From Litsea cubeba (taxonomy: Eukaryota > Streptophyta > Magnoliopsida > Laurales > Lauraceae): DNA of 64,000 bases. Below the pieces are notes generated by a model. The model was given only the letters and a program-made list of their open reading frames with translations. It searched no databases and was not told the DNA's origin. This document shows positions 37,101 through 48,542 of this stretch, piece after piece (position 1 is the stretch's first letter; every line of letters begins with the position of its first letter). The translations under genes and the position numbers were made by a program. Where the stretch lies: the NCBI GenBank assembly GCA_012931725.1, contig CM022955.1, forward strand, positions 49,361,404-49,425,403, given 5' to 3'.

Positions 37101-37230
37101 CGGGTACTGTGTTCATGGCCAAAGTAAATAATAGGAATTGACGGTTAGTGAATCGGACTTCCAATTAACGAATTAGACGCAAAAACCGCTTGATTCTCAA
37201 CACTTAGGTTGGAAAACAAGCCGCCGAAAA
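34160..37230. repeat. 171-bp tandem array, about 18 copies, inside the CACTA element
   Basis: The motif CACGAGCACTTCGCTCGAGG and variants recur every 169-172 bp from 34191 to 37100. Copies 4-7 and 8-11 match one another at an offset of ~685 bp, including the private variants GACGAGAAGCAAATAGG and AGAAACATTCTCCGG. A four-monomer block was therefore duplicated. The last three units are the most diverged. The period is 3 x 57, so minus-strand frames stay open in places; see rejected items. Confidence 0.92.
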
Positions 37231-37599
37231 ACTTAGGAAAAGATTTATATATATATATACATGTTTATCTTTCATTTATAATTTAATTCATTGAAAAGAT
37301 TCTAATGTTGTTTTTGTCATTGCAAATTAATGGACGCTTTAGGGTCGGTTGCAGACTTGTGGGGGTGTTTTATTATTTTGAGTTTATTTGTATATGTATA
37401 TTGGACATTAATTATATGGGATTGTATCATTATTGATTGTAATATTTGTTTAATGAGATGAATGATTCAATGAAAAATGGCGATGGTTGTTTGTGTATTT
37501 AGCAACTTTTGTTTGCATGCATTTTTTATATTGAATATAGGTACATTAACATGTTTATTTTTTATATTGGTGTATAAACAGGTTTACCGGAAAATTATA

Positions 37600-38426
37600 T
37601 TGAAAAAAAAAAATTAAAATTAAAAAAAACACTTTTACTGATGTTTTTTTTTCGTTTGTAAAATAAAAAACAAAAAACAAAAAACACTTTTACCAACGTT
37701 TCTTTTCGTCGGTAAAATAAAAAAAAATAAAAAAAACTTTTACCGACGTTTGTTTTCGTCGGAAAAAAAAGAAAAAATAAATCAATTCTACAGACTTTTT
37801 TTTCGTTGGTAAAATAAAAAGTAAAATAAAGAAAAAAAGAAAAAAAGAGTTTTACCGATGTTTTCTTTTTCGTCGGTAAAAAAAGAAAAATAAAGGAAAA
37901 ATAAAAAGAGTTTTACCGACGTTTATTTTCGTCGGCAAAAGAAAAAAAGAAAAAAAAAAGAAAAAATAAAATATTTTTTACCGACGAAAGTAATCGTCGG
38001 TAAAAATTATTTTTATCTTTTATTTATTTATTACTTGTTTACCAACGACAAAAAAACGTCGGTAAAACTGATTTATTTTTTCTTTATTTTCCTTTTTTTT
38101 ACTGACGAAAGAAAAATGTCGGTAAAACTGATTTATTTTTTCTTTAATTTCCTTTTTGACTTTGCCGACAAAAAAAAAAAACGACGGAAAAACTCTTATT
38201 ATTTTTTATTTATTTTTCTTTTTAATTTTACCGACGAAGAAAAACGTCGGTGAAAGTCAAAACTTTTGCCGACGGAAAATAATTTCATCGGTAAAAGGTT
38301 TTGTCCACGAGTTTTTACCGACGTCTGGCCGACAAAAATATTTTCGTCAGTAAATATTTTTACCGACGTTTTATTGACTTTTACCGACAAAAAATTTCGT
38401 AGCTAAATATGTAAACTGTTGTAGTG
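37600..38426 (+). mobile_element. CACTA transposon terminus with subterminal repeats
   Basis: The terminus reads CACTACAACAGTTTACAT on the minus strand, ending at 38426. Inside it, TTTTACCGACG or its complement CGTCGGTAAAA occurs about 20 times between A/T-rich spacers, first mainly direct, then mainly inverted. Dense short subterminal repeats and a CACTA end are diagnostic of the En/Spm superfamily. The left terminus was not found, so the element is truncated or rearranged. Confidence 0.85.
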
Positions 38427-39598
38427 AGCCTAAAAGATTAAGAACACAACCAATATTCAAATTGCACTATACAAAATCCCTAACAAGATGTACTACTAAT
38501 CCATAGAGCGTTCCAACTTCCAAGCAAGTGAATTATTTTTGTGGGACTTAATACAAATATAGAAAAAAATCTAGTCTTCACAGAAATGTATTCCACACGG
38601 GTCTTCTAGATATTGTTGTAGACCTACTAACAGGGTTGCAGATAGACTTTCTAAGTTGGGTCTATGACGAGTCCATGAAATTGCACATCATACGCATTAT
38701 TTTGTTTGATTTTATGAACTTATGTGGAACAAATTAATCAAATTACATTGAATTTCATAAAAACATGCATTTGACCATATAAAGTTGAATTTGAGTCAAA
38801 GTCAGTCAAATATAAAAAAATTGCAAGATTTTCTTGAAATTATAAATTTTGAATTATCCTATTGTCGCATTGATTTTCTCAAAATCCGCACATAAACATG
38901 CATCACTTTTTTGGATCACTGCATTCTTCACGAAAAATCGGTTAGCATGGTATATTCATACGTCTGCTTATGTGTAGAATTGGGACCCATGCAATACATT
39001 ATTCTTTTCTTGTATGAAAAAGTTATTTTTTTATTATTCTTTACTTTTGTGCAAAAAATCAGATTTTTGGGGGCCTAGTTGGTGGAACATGCAAAGGAGG
39101 AATTGAGAGGAGAGAGAGAGAAAGAGAAGAGAAATTAATGCAGAAACCACCATCCCACGGGCGTGAATCCCAATGCAGGGACAGCCATCGTGGGTCCCAT
39201 CAATAGTTGCAAAAATTAAAAAACCTTCTAAGTTATGATAAGGACATTTGGGACTCAGATTTGGAATTGAAGACTACAAAGAAAGAAGGGAATCAAGAGT
39301 CCTTGAGGAGAAAGATGGATTGAAAGAATAGCCAAAAAAAACTCCAACAAGCCAAGGACGTCCAACAGATGAGGGTTTCCAACTTTCCATGAGTTGTATG
39401 GTCATAGTGGGTCTTCCCAAGTTTTTGCAAAATTTCAAAATTTAGATTTGGGTAATTTTCTCAAGATAAAGTGGGGACCAAGTGGAGAGTTGCAAGAAGC
39501 AATGAAGAGTCCCAATTATAAAAGGTTTTGTGCAACAAAGCAAGAAGAGATAAGGAAACAAATTTCAAAATTGAAAGGTGCTTTCGGCAAAATGGAAT
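38427..39598. other. Intergenic DNA between the CACTA end and the broken STS copy
   Basis: Nothing with domain support. A 72-codon plus frame at 39394-39612 is unrecognised and runs into the STS-derived sequence, so it is probably chance. Confidence 0.45.
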
Positions 39599-39927
39599 GT
39601 TCACCTGGATGAAGGGCAGACCTGAATTTCCCTTCTATTAGAGAAAGGAACAGGACAAATGAACTTAGCTCAGGGATATCTAGAAGTACCCATTGGGTCT
39701 ACATTGCAGATTTGAACCATTGTTGCCTACCCACATGGTGGACCACCATGTCTTGAATCTTAAACCACTCACAAATTTCCAACAATTGAACCTACCCAAG
39801 GAGTTGATCAACTTATTAGAGGGCTTCTCTTTACTGAATCCGAGAAACCCACCTTTGAATGATCTAGACTGGACTTGATGAAACAGGTGAGGCGGCGCAT
39901 TTGAAGCGCGGCAAATAGAGGAAAAAC

Positions 39928-40532
39928 CATAGTTACCTAATTCGTGGTTCGACTCGTTCGCATTCGAGTTTGCAATTTGTAATTCGAGACTTAGTTTGAT
40001 CATAAAATTCTATGGAGTAGGTTCATTTGATTCGCTTTTCAATTAGGCTAATTCGAAGTTCGAATTCGACAAATTCGATGAACTAATTCACATGTACCCA
40101 TTTTGTCAGTCCGTCACTAAAGGTCCTTCTTTAAAATCCAAACCACTAAAAATAATTGTTATATTCATTTACGTACCTTATAGGTGAAATTCTAATTCAA
40201 TTATAGTTTGGGCCACAATCAGATTGACTATATGTAAAATATAGTTATAATAAAAACCAAAGTGAAATTCCATGTTTTATTGGTGATCAGTATTCTTTGT
40301 GATGGCAGCTTTGATCAGAGTTAGGTATGGATTAGCGCTAATACATAAGGGTGCAATGTTTTTGAGTGGCTTGTGTTTTTAAGTAAGCACCGCAATAGGA
40401 TTATATGGTTCATTTAAAGAACAACGTGAAGCTAATTCGCTAGTGGTATGCAAAACAAACTGTAAATTATTTGAAATGAACTATTCGTTACTTCGTAGTT
40501 TGAAAGCCGCTTAAACGAACTAGGTAACTATG
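39928..40532. mobile_element. hAT-type MITE, 605 bp
   Basis: The left end CATAGTTACCTAATTCG matches the inverted right end with one mismatch in 17. An exact 8-bp duplication GGAAAAAC flanks it at 39920-39927 and 40533-40540. The intact STS gene has a single GGAAAAAC at the matching place. No coding content. Confidence 0.88.
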
Positions 40533-40605
40533 GGAAAAACTGTTTAAGGAGACTTTGTCCGGAACATCCGAAAGCAATGTAATTCCACTAGCACAAAGTT
40601 TCTCA

Positions 40606-41130
40606 AAATGGATTTACATTTGTTCTTCTCCTGCAAACATGCTTCTAATTTTTGGCATTGGTTGCTCTCTCACTGTGGCGCCTCTACTTCTACTTCTCTC
40701 TCTTTTTCTTCTATTTGGTCGACCTTGAATTCTGCTGGAGATATCCAAGAAAGAAAATGCTCCGCAGCAATCTTCTTCTATGCTATCTCCGTCTTATGGT
40801 TTCTCCGCAACGACTCAAAGCATAACTCCAAGATCCCCTCCCTTGAGAGAGCCAATGTGATCTTCTTGGACAGTTTGATTGAAAAGAATGGCTATCTCTG
40901 TCAAAGAGCTGCATCCTCACCCCATTTTGGTAGCACTGGGTATTTTTTTCTTAATTGCTCTTTGCTCTGTTTTTTTCCTTGTGCAGAGCCTCTGGTTTCT
41001 CTTTTTTTTTTTGTTTTATGCTTCTCTTCTTCTTTTGGTTTCCCCTGTTTTGGGGTTTGTTTGCTTTGTTCTTTGTTCTTGGGGCTTTGCCCTTTTTCTT
41101 AATAAATATTTACCAAAAAAAAAAAAAAAA
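40606..41130 (+). mobile_element. 5'-truncated LINE fragment with poly(A)
   Basis: The first ~300 bases encode the C-terminus of an L1-type reverse-transcriptase protein: HLFFSCKHASNFWHWLLSHC (zinc-binding region), then ISVLWFLRNDSKHNSK. A T-rich 3' UTR, AATAAA and 16-17 A residues follow, ending at 41130. Imperfect target duplications, AAAGTTTCTCA and AGAGTTTCACA, flank it. The parent gene has one copy (AAAGCTTCCCA). Confidence 0.8.
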
Positions 41131-41215
41131 GAGTTTCACACCATAAAACTCAAAATGCAATTTCTTTGTATCGGTCTCGATGTAGATTTCCATGGAGCCA
41201 ACGAGGGTATTGTCC

Positions 41216-41231
41216 TTCTACCAAAAAAAAA
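41216..41231 (+). mobile_element. ~16-bp poly(A)-ended micro-insertion flanked by a 15-bp duplication
   Basis: ACGAGGGTATTGTCC (41201-41215) and ACGAGGTTATTGTCC (41232-41246) flank TTCTACC plus an A-run. The intact gene has one copy without insert. The ending TACC-A(n) resembles the LINE end at 41110-41130. It is best read as an extremely 5'-truncated LINE insertion; slippage is the alternative. Confidence 0.6.
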
Positions 41232-41952
41232 ACGAGGTTATTGTCCATCTCGTTTGGTGGTGCCATGGGCAGAGGAATACATAGAGAAGTGAATTCACAA
41301 TAAAGGGGAGAGAAAGAACAGAGAGATATGAATTCACAATAAATGGGAGTTTCTGTAACGATACTGAAACCAAGTGTAAAAGCTCATAGAAAATGTAGTT
41401 GAGACGAGAGAAGCACAATTTCCTATGTTAGAAAAAAAAAAACCTACTATGGGAGAAGACTGTTCAAGCAATGAGAACGCATTTTCGAAGGTGAGGAAAG
41501 GAGATGATTGGTGGCTATTGGCGGGCAATTCACTTCCTCAATTCGGAAAGAAACTGCTTGTAGCATGGAAAATGCATGCATATATGCATGTGGATTTGCA
41601 GGCATGGATGTGTGAAGGATGCTTGTTTTGCATTGCAGATTAGGTGATGCGACAACTTTGAGGATGTGTTAAAATTTAGGAAAAAAAGCAGTATACCTAC
41701 CTGGACTTTGGCCGTTTTGTAGAGGACTCTTTATACTTTGGTATTTCAAACTAAACCTACGTGTAGTTTTAGTTGACTTGCAAAATGGACGGATTCTGTT
41801 AGTATTAACGATGTAGGTCGTATAAATATGTCTGGTGCATACTGGCGCCAATTTATCAGCCCAAAAGGACATATTTGCCCCTTAACCAAGTTAAAAGAGA
41901 GAGAAAAAGATAAAATTGAAGAAAAAGAGCAAGGAAACACTTGTCTGCAACT

Positions 41953-42165
41953 TCATGCTGCTTGATTATATGGAAAAGAACATTTGGGTTTTGCACCACT
42001 GCGTTGCCCACTGGATCTCTTGATAGATTCAATCCTCTGAAGTCTGATTTGCTCCTTAAACTTGGCTATAAATTCATCAGCCTTCTTATCTACCTCATTC
42101 CTATCAGGCCCTGCATCTACAACAGATGTTGGGGAGATGTTGGGGCAGAGACTTCTCCATCTGAG
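41953..42165 (-). pseudogene. DUF761 C-terminal gene fragment captured by the MULE
   Basis: The minus frame reads DRNEVDKKADEFIAKFKEQI, then RLQRIESIKRS and a short tail to TGA at 41955-41953. This is the conserved C-terminal motif of plant DUF761/DUF4408 proteins (VDxKADEFIxxFxEQIRLQR). A stop lies just upstream at ~42168, so only the last ~70 codons are present. The family's molecular function is not settled. Confidence 0.75.
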
Positions 42166-42170
42166 CTTTC

Positions 42171-42705
42171 ATGGAGTTAAATCAAGCAATAATAAGTTAT
42201 GACTTATTGTTGATGGAAAATCAGATCCCCTTTTTTATTCTCCCATGTCTATCTGTTCTAATAGATCCTTCTTTCCCACCTCCTTCTTTAGTAGAGAAGC
42301 GCTTTAAAATTCATAACATCAAACGATTCAACCTTGTTAAGGGAAACCATCCCAATCCGCCATCTACTTCATTTACAACATACAATTTATGTTCTCTGCC
42401 CCAGTGATGAGTATACACGGCCAAAAGAAGATATCCGACATATCGATTGTGCATCCAAACTTGAAGAGAGAGGAATTAAGTTTAGAAAGAGGGAATTCTG
42501 TAACAGTGATTTTTTTGACATAAAGTTTGAAAAGGGAGTGATTGAAATCCCAGGTCTGGGACAACACAGAGAGAGAATTTATAAACCTCATTGCACTTGA
42601 GCAATGTTATCCCTACTGCCCTGCATACATCACAGCTTACCATCTTTCGTGGACTCCCTCATCAACACCTCCAAAGATGTCGAGATTCTCTGCTGCTACT
42701 CTTGC
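42171..42705 (+). pseudogene. DUF247 (UPF0481) gene fragment captured by the MULE
   Basis: Across three frames the order matches DUF247 proteins: SYDLLLMENQIPFFIL; after a stop at 42405, DCASKLEERGIKFRKRE and DFFDIKFEKGVIEIPGLG; after a frameshift, FINLIALEQCYPYC; after another, FVDSLINTSKDVEIL. About 180 of the usual 400-500 residues are represented, with at least three frame changes. It lies head-to-head with the DUF761 fragment, so the two come from different source genes. Confidence 0.82.
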
Positions 42706-42719
42706 TTAGATTCCTCACT

Positions 42720-43390
42720 TCATTCTTGAAACTTCTCCCTTCTTCTTCCCCAAATCTTTCCCGATCTTGCCACGCATTTTCGGAGAAAGAGAGGAGGAAG
42801 GAGAGAGTTTCTTCGGTTAAGGAGAGGGAGATGAATTGGGGTGAAGCGACCAATGGATTGGAGAATTGGGAGGCAGAGATTCAAACCGGCCGAATTCATC
42901 TGCAACACCAGAGCGCGGTAAAGAGGATCGAGGTATTCCGGGATCCCTTTTATTGTTGAACTCCATCCTTCCTAACCGCGATCGCCCTGGAATCGGGGAA
43001 GGAAGATGTTGAGCCAGATGGCTAGCCTCGGTCACCGGCCAAGAGAGATGCGGAAAAGATCAAAGTGGAGAAACCCAGGCGGACCAGGCGGAGGAGATGA
43101 AAACCCAGGCGAAGAAGATGAAAACACAGGCGAAGCAATCGCATGCAATACCTCCGGTGGGCTTAGCAGCGACTGCCGTTCATCCTTGAGAGATCTTGCT
43201 GTGATTGTAATCCCTAACTGTAAGCGAATGTAAATCCTCCTGTGAGATCGCCCAAAATCGCCAGAGGATGTAAACCCTAATCTAAAGCTCAAAATGAGAA
43301 AACAATCGAATAGAGATCTTATATATATATATATATATATATGGAAGGGTAAATTCGATATTTCCTATATTTCGTCACTCCTGTTTGTAT
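42720..43390. other. GC-richer MULE interior of unknown origin
   Basis: Contains GAG/GGAGA-rich and CCCAGGCG-rich stretches, then a (TA)n tract at about 43321-43342. On the minus strand the order TATATA, TTAGGGTTTACA, then GC-rich sequence resembles a plant promoter and 5' exon, so it may be a third captured piece. No protein family recognised. Confidence 0.35.
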
Positions 43391-43394
43391 TTGC

Positions 43395-43908
43395 TGTTGG
43401 GGATGTGCAACCAAAGTCCCACATCGGCTAGAATTGGGAAAGATCATGGGCATATAAGTTGGACTAAGTACTCCATTGATATGAGGCCTTTTGGGTAGAA
43501 CCCAAGAACAAATCCATGAGGGCTTAGGCCCAAAGTGGACAATATCATATCAATGTGGGGTTTGTAGTGGTCCACTGTACCAACAAGTGGTATCAGAGCC
43601 CAGGCCCAGACTTAGCCCGGAGAATCCTCAGATTGCCGAACAAAAGGTGGTGGGCCTCGGTGATGCGCAGGAAAAGCGTAGTACTCACGATTGGTGGATC
43701 CGTGGTGAGGCTCTCGAGTTGCTCTCCTCGATGGAGCGGACGGATGGATGATCATTTGAGGGGAGGCCCGGTAAAAATATCCAAAGAGATATGGTCCTTT
43801 GTTTGAGGGGAGGATTGTTGGGGATGTGCAACCAAAGTCCCACATCGGCTAGAATTGGGAAAGATCATGGGCATATAAGTTGGACTAAGTACTTTATTGG
43901 TATGAGGC
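43395..43908 (+). mobile_element. TRIM retrotransposon, 3' LTR truncated at a fusion with copia sequence
   Basis: The 5' LTR (43395-43585, 191 bp) begins TGTTGGGGATGTGCAACC and ends GTACCAACA. After AG comes TGGTATCAGAGC (43588-43599), complementary to initiator tRNA-Met. A ~215-bp interior without a gene ends in GTTTGAGGGGAGGATTG, a polypurine tract. The 3' LTR begins at 43816, but only 93 bp remain before the sequence jumps to copia RT at 43908/43909. Confidence 0.88.
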
Positions 43909-44520
43909 AAGCGCCGAGACAGTGGTACAAGAAGTTTGATTCATTCATGGTGAGTCATGGGTACCGGAGGACAGCTGCAGATCACTGCGTTTATGTTCGT
44001 AAATTTGGTAATGGCAAATTTATCATCCTTCTTTTATATGTAGATGATATGTTGATAGTTGGACAAGATAGTGAAATGATTGGCAGATTGAAAAGGGATA
44101 TGTCAAAAACTTTTGATATGAAAGACTTGGGTCCCGCACGACAAATTCTGGGAATGCAAATACGTCGTGACAGGAATGCCAAGAAGTTGTGGTTGTCACA
44201 GGAAAAATATGTTGAACGGGTGCTAGCGAGATTCAACATGATAGATGCTAAGCCAGTTAGCATGCCTTTAGCCAGTCACTTCAAGCTCAGTAAAAGATCA
44301 TGTCCTACTACAGATGCAGAAAAGGAACGGATGATGTCTGTTCCATACTCCTCAGCAGTTGGGAGTCTTATGTATGCCATGGTGTGTACACGGCCAGACA
44401 TTGCTCATGCAGTGGGTGTAGTGAGTAGATTTCTTTCTAACCCTGGGAAAGAGCATTGGGAAGCAGTGAAGTGGATCTTTACATATTTGAGAGGCACATC
44501 AGATTTTTGCTTGTGTTTCG
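43909..44520 (+). pseudogene. Ty1/copia reverse transcriptase/RNase H fragment, inverted relative to the rest of its element
   Basis: The plus frame reads QAPRQWYKKFDSFM, LLLYVDDMLIVG (catalytic YVDD) and MCTRPDIAHAVGVVSRFLSN-type motifs up to a broken GTSDFCLCFGG, where RNase H should continue. It begins exactly where the minus-strand copia frame stops (SLYGLKQA). The two therefore belong to one polyprotein, cut and inverted. Downstream RNase H and the 3' LTR are missing. Confidence 0.88.
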
Positions 44521-47410
44521 GAGGCTTGTTTCAGCCCATAGAGACTCTTTTTCAACCTGCAAACCATCTGTTCTTTTCCTTCTACCTCAAACCCCTCCGG
44601 CTGAGTCATGTAGATCTCTTCTTTCAGATCACCGTGAAGAAATGCAGTCTTCACATCCATCTGTTCAAGTTCAAGGTCCATGCTGGCAACTAGACCCAAG
44701 ATAACTCTGATAGAAGTCATCTTTACAACTGGAGAGAATATTTCATCGAAGTCAAGACCCTTCGTCTGCGCAAAGCCTTTAACCACTAGCCGTGCTTTGT
44801 GCTTTATCAGTTTTCCACTGTCATCTCTCTTCACCTTGAACACCCATTTGTTCTTCAGAACCTTCTTGCCTTTTGGGAGTTCCACCAGCTCATAAGTATT
44901 GTTCTTTTTCAAAGAACTCATCTCATCCTGCATAGCCTTCATCCACTCATCTTTATCTTCATGAGTTTTTGCTTCTGGGTAGCTCTCTGGCTCCCCCTCA
45001 TCAGTAAGCAAAATATAATCTGATGCAGGATATCTTGTTGATGGTTGACGCTCTCGAGTAGACCTCCTAACCTGAGGTTCCGTGGTTTCTGACTGAGGAG
45101 ACTGCTCCCCCTGCTCAACACCCTATTCATCTGGCAACTCCTGCGCCTCATCACGATCTAAATCGTTTTGTCCACCTTCTCCACCTGTAGTCTGCACTGG
45201 AGAAGGAGTCGGTGTGAGATCAACCACTCCATCAACAACTTCTTTAGACTTTTCAGTCTTTTCAATATCTCCAAAAAATTGGTCTTCATGAAACACCACA
45301 TCCCTACTTCTGATAATTTTTCTTTTCTCTGGGTTCCATAACCTGTAGCCAAACTCGGCTCCACCATAGCCAAGAAAAATGCAACACACTGCCTTATCAT
45401 CCAGCTTTGAACGCTGCTCCTTTGGTACATGTGCAAAAACCTTGCACCCAAATACCTTCAAATGAGAATAAGAAATAATTTTACCTGTCCATACTCTCTC
45501 CGGAAGATCAAAATCCAAAGGAACTGAGGGAGACCTGTTAATCAGGTAAACGGCAGTCAGAATAGCTTCACCCCAAAATGGCTTGGGTAGCTGTGCCACT
45601 CTAATCATGCATCTCATCTTTTCAAGAATAGTACGGTTCGGTTCATTCTTTCGGCTACACCATTGTGCTGTGGAGTACCAGGAACTGTTCTTTCATGTCG
45701 AATACCATGCTTTGAGCAATAGCTTTTAAACTGGTTGGATGTGTACTCACCACCATTATCTGTGCGGAGACACTTCAAGAGCTTTCCTGTTTCTCTTTCA
45801 ACCATGACATGAAACTGCTGAAATATCTGGAATACCTGATCCTTCGATTTCAACGCATAAACCCAGACTTTCCTGGATGCATCATCAATAAATGTGACAA
45901 AAAGCTTATTGCCACCCAATGACTCCACCTCCATGGGACCACAAACATCAGAATATACCAAATCCAACACATTAGATTTTATAGTTGATGTTTTAGAGAA
46001 AGAAACCCTATGTTGTTTACCAAACAAACAATAATCACAAGGGTCAAGGGATGTACCTTTAGAGTATTGAATCAAATCTTTCTTTGCCAATAACTGCAGT
46101 CCTTTCTCACTCATATGTCCAAGTCTCTTGTGCCACAGATTTGGAGAGGATCTGTCTTCAACAGCATTCAACACACCTTTGCATAGCTTCACATGTGTCT
46201 TGTACAGCGTATTACACGCCTTCCCTCTCGCAAAAATAAGATACCCTTTAGTGAGTTTCCACCTGCCATTTCCGAAGTAACTTTCATAACCTGCACGGTC
46301 CAATGAAGTCTCGGAAATCAGATTTAACCGCAGATCAGGAATATGTCGCACATCGTTCAGCGTCATTGTGCAACCAATATCGGTTTGAATGCAGACATCA
46401 CCGATCCCAACAATATTTGAATGACTTGTGTTGCCCATCTTCACAGTGCCAAAGTCCCCTGCTTTGTACGTCGTGAACATCTCCTTACAAGGAGTAGCAT
46501 GGTAGGATGCTGCTGTGTCAACAACCCACTCAACCTGATTATCTGCAACACTCAAACACTCTTCAACTTCACTGGTAAGAATCACTACTTCATTATCCAA
46601 AGTAGCAGTAGTGTTAGTGTCATTCTTCTGCTCATTGTTGGTTTCTTTCTTTTCCTTCAAGGCAAAACAATTCTTTCTAATGTGACCCTCCTTGCCACAA
46701 TGAAAGCATTTTCCAGACTTTTTCTTAGTCTGTGATTCCTTGCCACCTCTGGACTTGCCACGACCCCCCTTTGGTCCCCTACTCTTACTCCTCCCTCTAT
46801 TATCAGTAACAAAGGCCTGTGCATTATCTGTCCCTGCAGTTTTCCTTCTTGTTTCTTCATTTAACAAGCTGCTAGTAACTTGACTCATTGATAACACACC
46901 ATCTGGAGTAGAGTTGCTCACGGAAACAATTAATGTCTCCCATGTATCTGGTAAAGAACTTAGAAGAAATAAAGCTTGCATCTCATCATCAAGGACCATC
47001 TTTATTGTAGTCAGCTCATTCACAATGCATTGAAAACCATTTATGTGATCTTCAATTTTACCACCCTCCTTGAATTTCATATTCACAAGCTTTCTAATCA
47101 GAAAAGTTTTGTTTACGGCGGTTTTCTTCTCATATCTTTCTTCTAACTTCATCCAAAGGGTTCTCGCATTGGTTTCATTAGACACGTGATGAAATATGCT
47201 GTTATCCACCCACTGTCTGATGTGACCAATGGTCTTTCTATGCATCTTTTTCCAATCTGGATCAGACATATCTTTTGGTCGGGCACTATCCCCCTCAATG
47301 GGATCATAGAGGTCTTTGCAATAGAGTATATCCTCCATCTTAGGTTTCCAAATCAACCAATTGGTATGGTTGAGTTTGATCATGGTAGTGTTCACAGTGT
47401 TGTTCTCCAT
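44521..47410 (-). pseudogene. Ty1/copia gag-protease-integrase-RT polyprotein, broken
   Basis: ATG at 47410 (MENNTVNTTMIKLNHTNW) opens gag with the zinc knuckle CFHCGKEGHIRKNC (~46700), protease WVVDTAASYHATP (~46520) and an integrase core with YSDVCGPM, FIDDASRKVW, LRTDNGGEYTS and PQHNGVAERMNRT. A frameshift falls near 45615-45640, then WGEAILTAVYLINRSPS continues in a new frame. A TAG at 45125-45123 interrupts it. The same frame resumes with RT (NKWVFKVKRDDSG, FSPVVKMTSIRVIL) to SLYGLKQA at ~44521, where the inversion begins. Confidence 0.92.
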
Positions 47411-48528
47411 CTCAATTAAATAATCAAGAAAATATAAACAACTGTCACTAACCTCAATTTCTGCACCAATCTGTAGATCTCGTCACCACGAGTACACTGG
47501 AAGAAACGGATCTGAAATCCGACTCTGGATGGCTCCGATATCGCAAAAATAATTTTCTGCGCTCCGATTGGTCAAACTTTCTTGTTGACCGTCAAACTGC
47601 CAATCTTCTTCCACAGTTACGTAGATCTGCTCGCAACGAGTCTGTAGGCGCAAACGGATCTCCGATCTGACACCGGATGATCAAGTTATTGACGAAACAA
47701 TTCTCAGCCGTCAATCTGGTCAAACCCTTGTTGACCAGAACCTTGCGCTGACGTGGCGATGACGTCAGCAGACTGCTGGAGTGGGCTTCCTGTTCACGGG
47801 TCAGGCGGAACTGACCCAGAACCTGACCTGACCTGCTCCTGGTTCTGTGGGCTTGATGCGCTGGGGTTTCTGCAGACGGGTCAGGTTGACCCGACCCAAG
47901 CCCAACCTGTCCTGGCCTTCTTCCTCTTCCAAACAGAACTGGGTTTTGTTTCCTTGGTTCTGGTTTTGTAACCATAATAGATGTTGGGCTGCTCCGGCAA
48001 TGGAACGTCGGCACGGCACGCGGGGACCGGCGATGGCGCAGCGGCCGGACGGCGGCGGACTCCGGCGTTGGAGGGCGACGCACGGCGCACTGACGCCGTC
48101 GGTTCTACTGCTGTAATTCCGGCGACAGCAGCAGCGGGACCGGCGTCCAATTACACACCTGTCTGTTTCAACAGCAGTCCGACCAGATCACGGGGAAAAA
48201 TCGATTCCCTGTTTGCCTCCTTCTCCGGCGAATAGAACCCGGAACCCTTTACTTCAATTCCGGTACGCAGTCCGGAAGCAGGAACCAGAACCCTTTCTCT
48301 GTTCCGTGTGATCCGTGTGGCCCAGCGATGATCAAAGAAAAAACCAAGATGATCGTAGAACCTCTCTGTTTCCAATTAGAAACTTCGATCCTTGTGATCC
48401 GTGTGGCCCAACAAAGATCGGAAACGATCTCTTTTTCCTGCGACGAAGAACCACGCGCAGAAGATCCGGATACCCTTGATCCGATCCGTCGATCGCAACG
48501 CGGCACAATCCAAGCACTAAAAACCAAA
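47411..48528 (-). other. Untranslated leader of the copia element
   Basis: A 1.1-kb GC-rich leader between the primer-binding site and gag. Short frames within it have no family features. Two weakly similar segments (47470-47600 and 47620-47750) share AACGGATCT, GGTCAAAC and TTGTTGACC words. Confidence 0.55.
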
Positions 48529-48540
48529 GCTCTGATACCA
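48529..48540 (-). promoter_or_regulatory. Copia primer-binding site
   Basis: TGGTATCAGAGC on the minus strand, two bases (AG) after the LTR end. It is the same initiator tRNA-Met site and spacing as in the TRIM at 43588. Confidence 0.88.
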
Positions 48541-48542
48541 CT

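Noticed and set aside
43791..44693. 300-codon plus frame as one gene
   Set aside because: It begins in TRIM LTR sequence, passes through an inverted copia RT fragment and ends in antisense copia sequence.
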